A program made the translations under genes and the position numbers. From Aliivibrio salmonicida LFI1238 (GTDB lineage: Bacteria > Pseudomonadota > Gammaproteobacteria > Enterobacterales > Vibrionaceae), in the NCBI RefSeq assembly GCF_000196495.1, contig NC_011312.1:2356001-2420000 (forward strand): 64,000 nt of DNA. The letters run 5' to 3'. The notes beneath the pieces are model-generated. The model saw nothing but the letters and a program-made list of their open reading frames with translations. It did not search any database and had not been told where the DNA came from. Positions within the stretch are counted from its first letter, which is position 1, and the number at the start of each line of letters is the position of its first letter. Below, one piece after another: positions 62,464 to 64,000 of the stretch.

Positions 62464-62807
62464 ATGTATTTACTGATGTTTCCACCATTTATCTTCATCG
62501 TGATTTTGTCGATTTTCGCAAGGCCATTAATGGCCTTGTCGTGATTGTTGAGCAAGAAATGCAACTATCACCGTTTAGTGATGCTCTATTTATATTTTGC
62601 AATAAGCCTCGTGATAAACTCAAAATATTGTATTGGGATAAAACAGGATTCGCTTTATGGTACAAGCGATTAGATGAAGACCGCTTCAAATGGCCACGAA
62701 ATATAAATAACGATACGTTAGCATTATCAGAGCAGCAACTGACACTGCTATTACAAGGTTTTGATATCTTAGGACATCAACCGGTACATTATCAAACAAC
62801 CCTTTAA
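62460..62807 (+). CDS. tnpB: IS66 family protein TnpB (Orf2)
   Basis: 115 residues. Conserved IS66 Orf2 pattern: IYLHRDFVDFRKAINGLVVIVEQ, SDALFIFCNKPRDKLKILYWDKTGFALWYKRL and FKWPRN. Complete. Coupled to tnpA by a 4-base overlap. Confidence 0.93.
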   Translation: MNVFTDVSTIYLHRDFVDFRKAINGLVVIVEQEMQLSPFSDALFIFCNKPRDKLKILYWDKTGFALWYKRLDEDRFKWPRNINNDTLALSEQQLTLLLQGFDILGHQPVHYQTTL

Positions 62808-62843
62808 ATAGTTGATTCTCAGTCAAGAATAGGAGGCAACCGA

Positions 62844-62870
62844 TTGATTACCTGTATTATCGTTATATAG
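62844..62870 (+). other. Possible leader frame before tnpC
   Basis: AGGAGG (62831-62836) sits seven bases before a TTG that opens an eight-codon frame ending at TAG, nine bases before the tnpC ATG. The same AGGAGG is also six bases before an in-frame ATT (62843) that would extend tnpC by 12 codons. The tnpC ATG itself is 42 bases from this site. Confidence 0.35.
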
Positions 62871-62878
62871 TCATCTAC

Positions 62879-64000
62879 ATGATTGATAAAATAAAACCAC
62901 TTCCTGATACCATTGACGAGCTGAAAGCACTTGTGCTTCAGCTTGAAAATAAATATAACCGTCTTCTAGAGCAATTTCGACTGGCTCAACATCAGCGCTT
63001 TGGTAAAAGCAGTGAATCTGACTCGACTCAATTTGATTTATTCAATGAAACAGAAGAAGAAATCATCATTGAAAATGATGACACACAAACGATTACCTAC
63101 ACTCGTCAAAAGCCAAAACGCCAACGCTTACCTGAAGACTTACCGCGTACTGTTATTATCCACGACATAAAAGATAAAACTTGTAAGTGTTGCGGTCTAG
63201 AGATGCATGCGATGGGTAAAGACATCAGTGAAAAGTTGGAATTTGTACCAGCTAAAGTGGAAGTTATTCAACATGTTCGTCCTAAATATGCTTGCCGAAA
63301 TTGTGAAAAAAACAATACTTCAGTAGACATTAAACAAGCCCCAATGCCAGCGTCACCAATCCCTAAAGGGATTGCGACCGCAAGTTTACTTGCTCAAATT
63401 ATTACGGCTAAATTTCAATACAGTCTTCCACTTTATCGTCAAGAAACGTTATTTCAGCAATGGGGTATCATTATTGGACGGCGAACGATGGCGGATTGGT
63501 TAATAAAATGCTCGGTACTATTTACCCCTCTTAATAACGAGTTACATCGTATTTTGCTTGAACAACCCACTCTGCATTGTGATGAAACAACGGTAAATGT
63601 GTTGGATGTTGAAAAAGCAAAATGTTATATGTGGGTCTACTGCTCTGGCTATGATTCTCCAGGCTCTGGTGTTTTGCCTGGAATTGTATTTTATGATTAT
63701 CAATCTAGCAGGCATGGCTACCATCCAGTTAACTTTTTAAAAGGTTATAACGGGTATTTACATACCGATGGTTACCAAGGTTATGAACAAACTGAAGCGA
63801 TTTTAGTTGGCTGTTGGGCACACGCACGTCGACGATTTATTGAGGCTCAACGTGTTCAAGTAAAAGGGAAAACAGGGAGTGCAGATTGGGTATTGAGTAA
63901 AATCCAAAAGCTATACCGGATCGAATCGTTATTAAAAGAGGCTTCCCCTGAAGCCAAGTATGTTGCTAGGCAGACAGAAGCCCGCGATTTACTTAAAGAG
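62879..64000 (+). CDS. tnpC: IS66 family transposase TnpC, cut by window edge
   Basis: At least 374 residues, open to the window end. An N-terminal leucine-rich coiled coil (LKALVLQLENKYNRLLEQF) is followed by the HQRFGKSSE motif. A zinc-binding region has CKCCG and CRNC (~102-105, ~142-145). The IS66 DDE domain begins TLHCDETTVNV (first Asp ~232) and LHTDGYQGYEQ (second Asp ~295), then GCWAHARRRF. The glutamate lies outside the window. No frameshift or stop is seen, so the element may be active. Confidence 0.92.
   Translation, partial: MIDKIKPLPDTIDELKALVLQLENKYNRLLEQFRLAQHQRFGKSSESDSTQFDLFNETEEEIIIENDDTQTITYTRQKPKRQRLPEDLPRTVIIHDIKDKTCKCCGLEMHAMGKDISEKLEFVPAKVEVIQHVRPKYACRNCEKNNTSVDIKQAPMPASPIPKGIATASLLAQIITAKFQYSLPLYRQETLFQQWGIIIGRRTMADWLIKCSVLFTPLNNELHRILLEQPTLHCDETTVNVLDVEKAKCYMWVYCSGYDSPGSGVLPGIVFYDYQSSRHGYHPVNFLKGYNGYLHTDGYQGYEQTEAILVGCWAHARRRFIEAQRVQVKGKTGSADWVLSKIQKLYRIESLLKEASPEAKYVARQTEARDLLKE

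Larger units (their letters stand above)
62068..64000 (+). mobile_element. IS66-family insertion sequence, left part
   Basis: Carries the three-gene IS66 set tnpA, tnpB, tnpC in the usual order and spacing. The left end is placed at GTAAGCGTGCGGGGAAC because IS66 ends typically begin GTAAGCG; the right end is beyond the window, so the inverted repeat and the expected 8-bp target duplication (left copy would end near 62067) cannot be checked. Boundary uncertain by a few bases. Confidence 0.75.

Noticed and set aside
1..64000. CRISPR array, prophage or toxin-antitoxin pair
   Set aside because: No regularly spaced repeats, phage structural genes or paired small stable-toxin frames were seen.

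Overview
The window is a stretch of chromosome from an AT-rich marine gammaproteobacterium of the Vibrionaceae. An Aliivibrio species (A. fischeri / A. salmonicida group) is the best guess, from protein similarity as I remember it, gene order and base composition; this has not been checked by a search. Almost all of it is core genome with Escherichia-like gene order. Insertions and losses are local: a nitric-oxide detoxification cluster, one gene with an in-frame amber codon, and the left part of an IS66-family element at the right edge.

Layout. 1-2.7 kb: C-terminally truncated chemotaxis receptor (FliA-like promoter) and a small lipoprotein. 2.8-6 kb: purB, hflD, mnmA (leftward). 6-12 kb: norR, then the divergent operon norV-norW-fpr-like-yeaR-like behind three NorR sites and a sigma-54 promoter, plus a small unknown gene. 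12-15.4 kb: tiny lipoprotein, rluE, and monomeric isocitrate dehydrogenase. 15.4-20.3 kb: stress operon prkA(yeaG)-yeaH-spoVR(ycgB). 20.4-23.8 kb: folD, tRNA-Arg(UCU), selO, lipoprotein. 23.9-29 kb: cspD, clpS-clpA, infA, bpt-aat. This brings together the N-degron pathway: two N-terminal leucyl/phenylalanyl transferases, the adaptor and the unfoldase.

29-35.9 kb: aroA, cmk, rpsA, ihfB, lapA-lapB, pyrF. 35.9-42.3 kb: metG, apbC/mrp, udk, asmA. 42.3-46.1 kb: cobO, an HD-GYP gene broken near its 5' end by TAG, and a SulP anion transporter. 46.2-50.7 kb: rne with a long structured leader, and divergent rluC. 50.8-62 kb: maf/yceF, then the yceD-rpmF-plsX-fabH-fabD-fabG-acpP-fabF-pabC-mltG-tmk-holB-ycfH cluster for fatty-acid synthesis, envelope and DNA replication. 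62-64 kb: IS66-family insertion sequence (tnpA, tnpB, partial tnpC).

No CRISPR array, prophage or obviously new multi-gene system was found. The most interesting items are regulatory or degenerative: the amber codon in the HD-GYP gene, a 17-bp perfect inverted repeat inside tnpA, twin hairpins that appear to hide the yeaH ribosome-binding site, GGA-loop hairpins in the rpsA leader, a nearly leaderless yceD promoter, and the extended nor operon.
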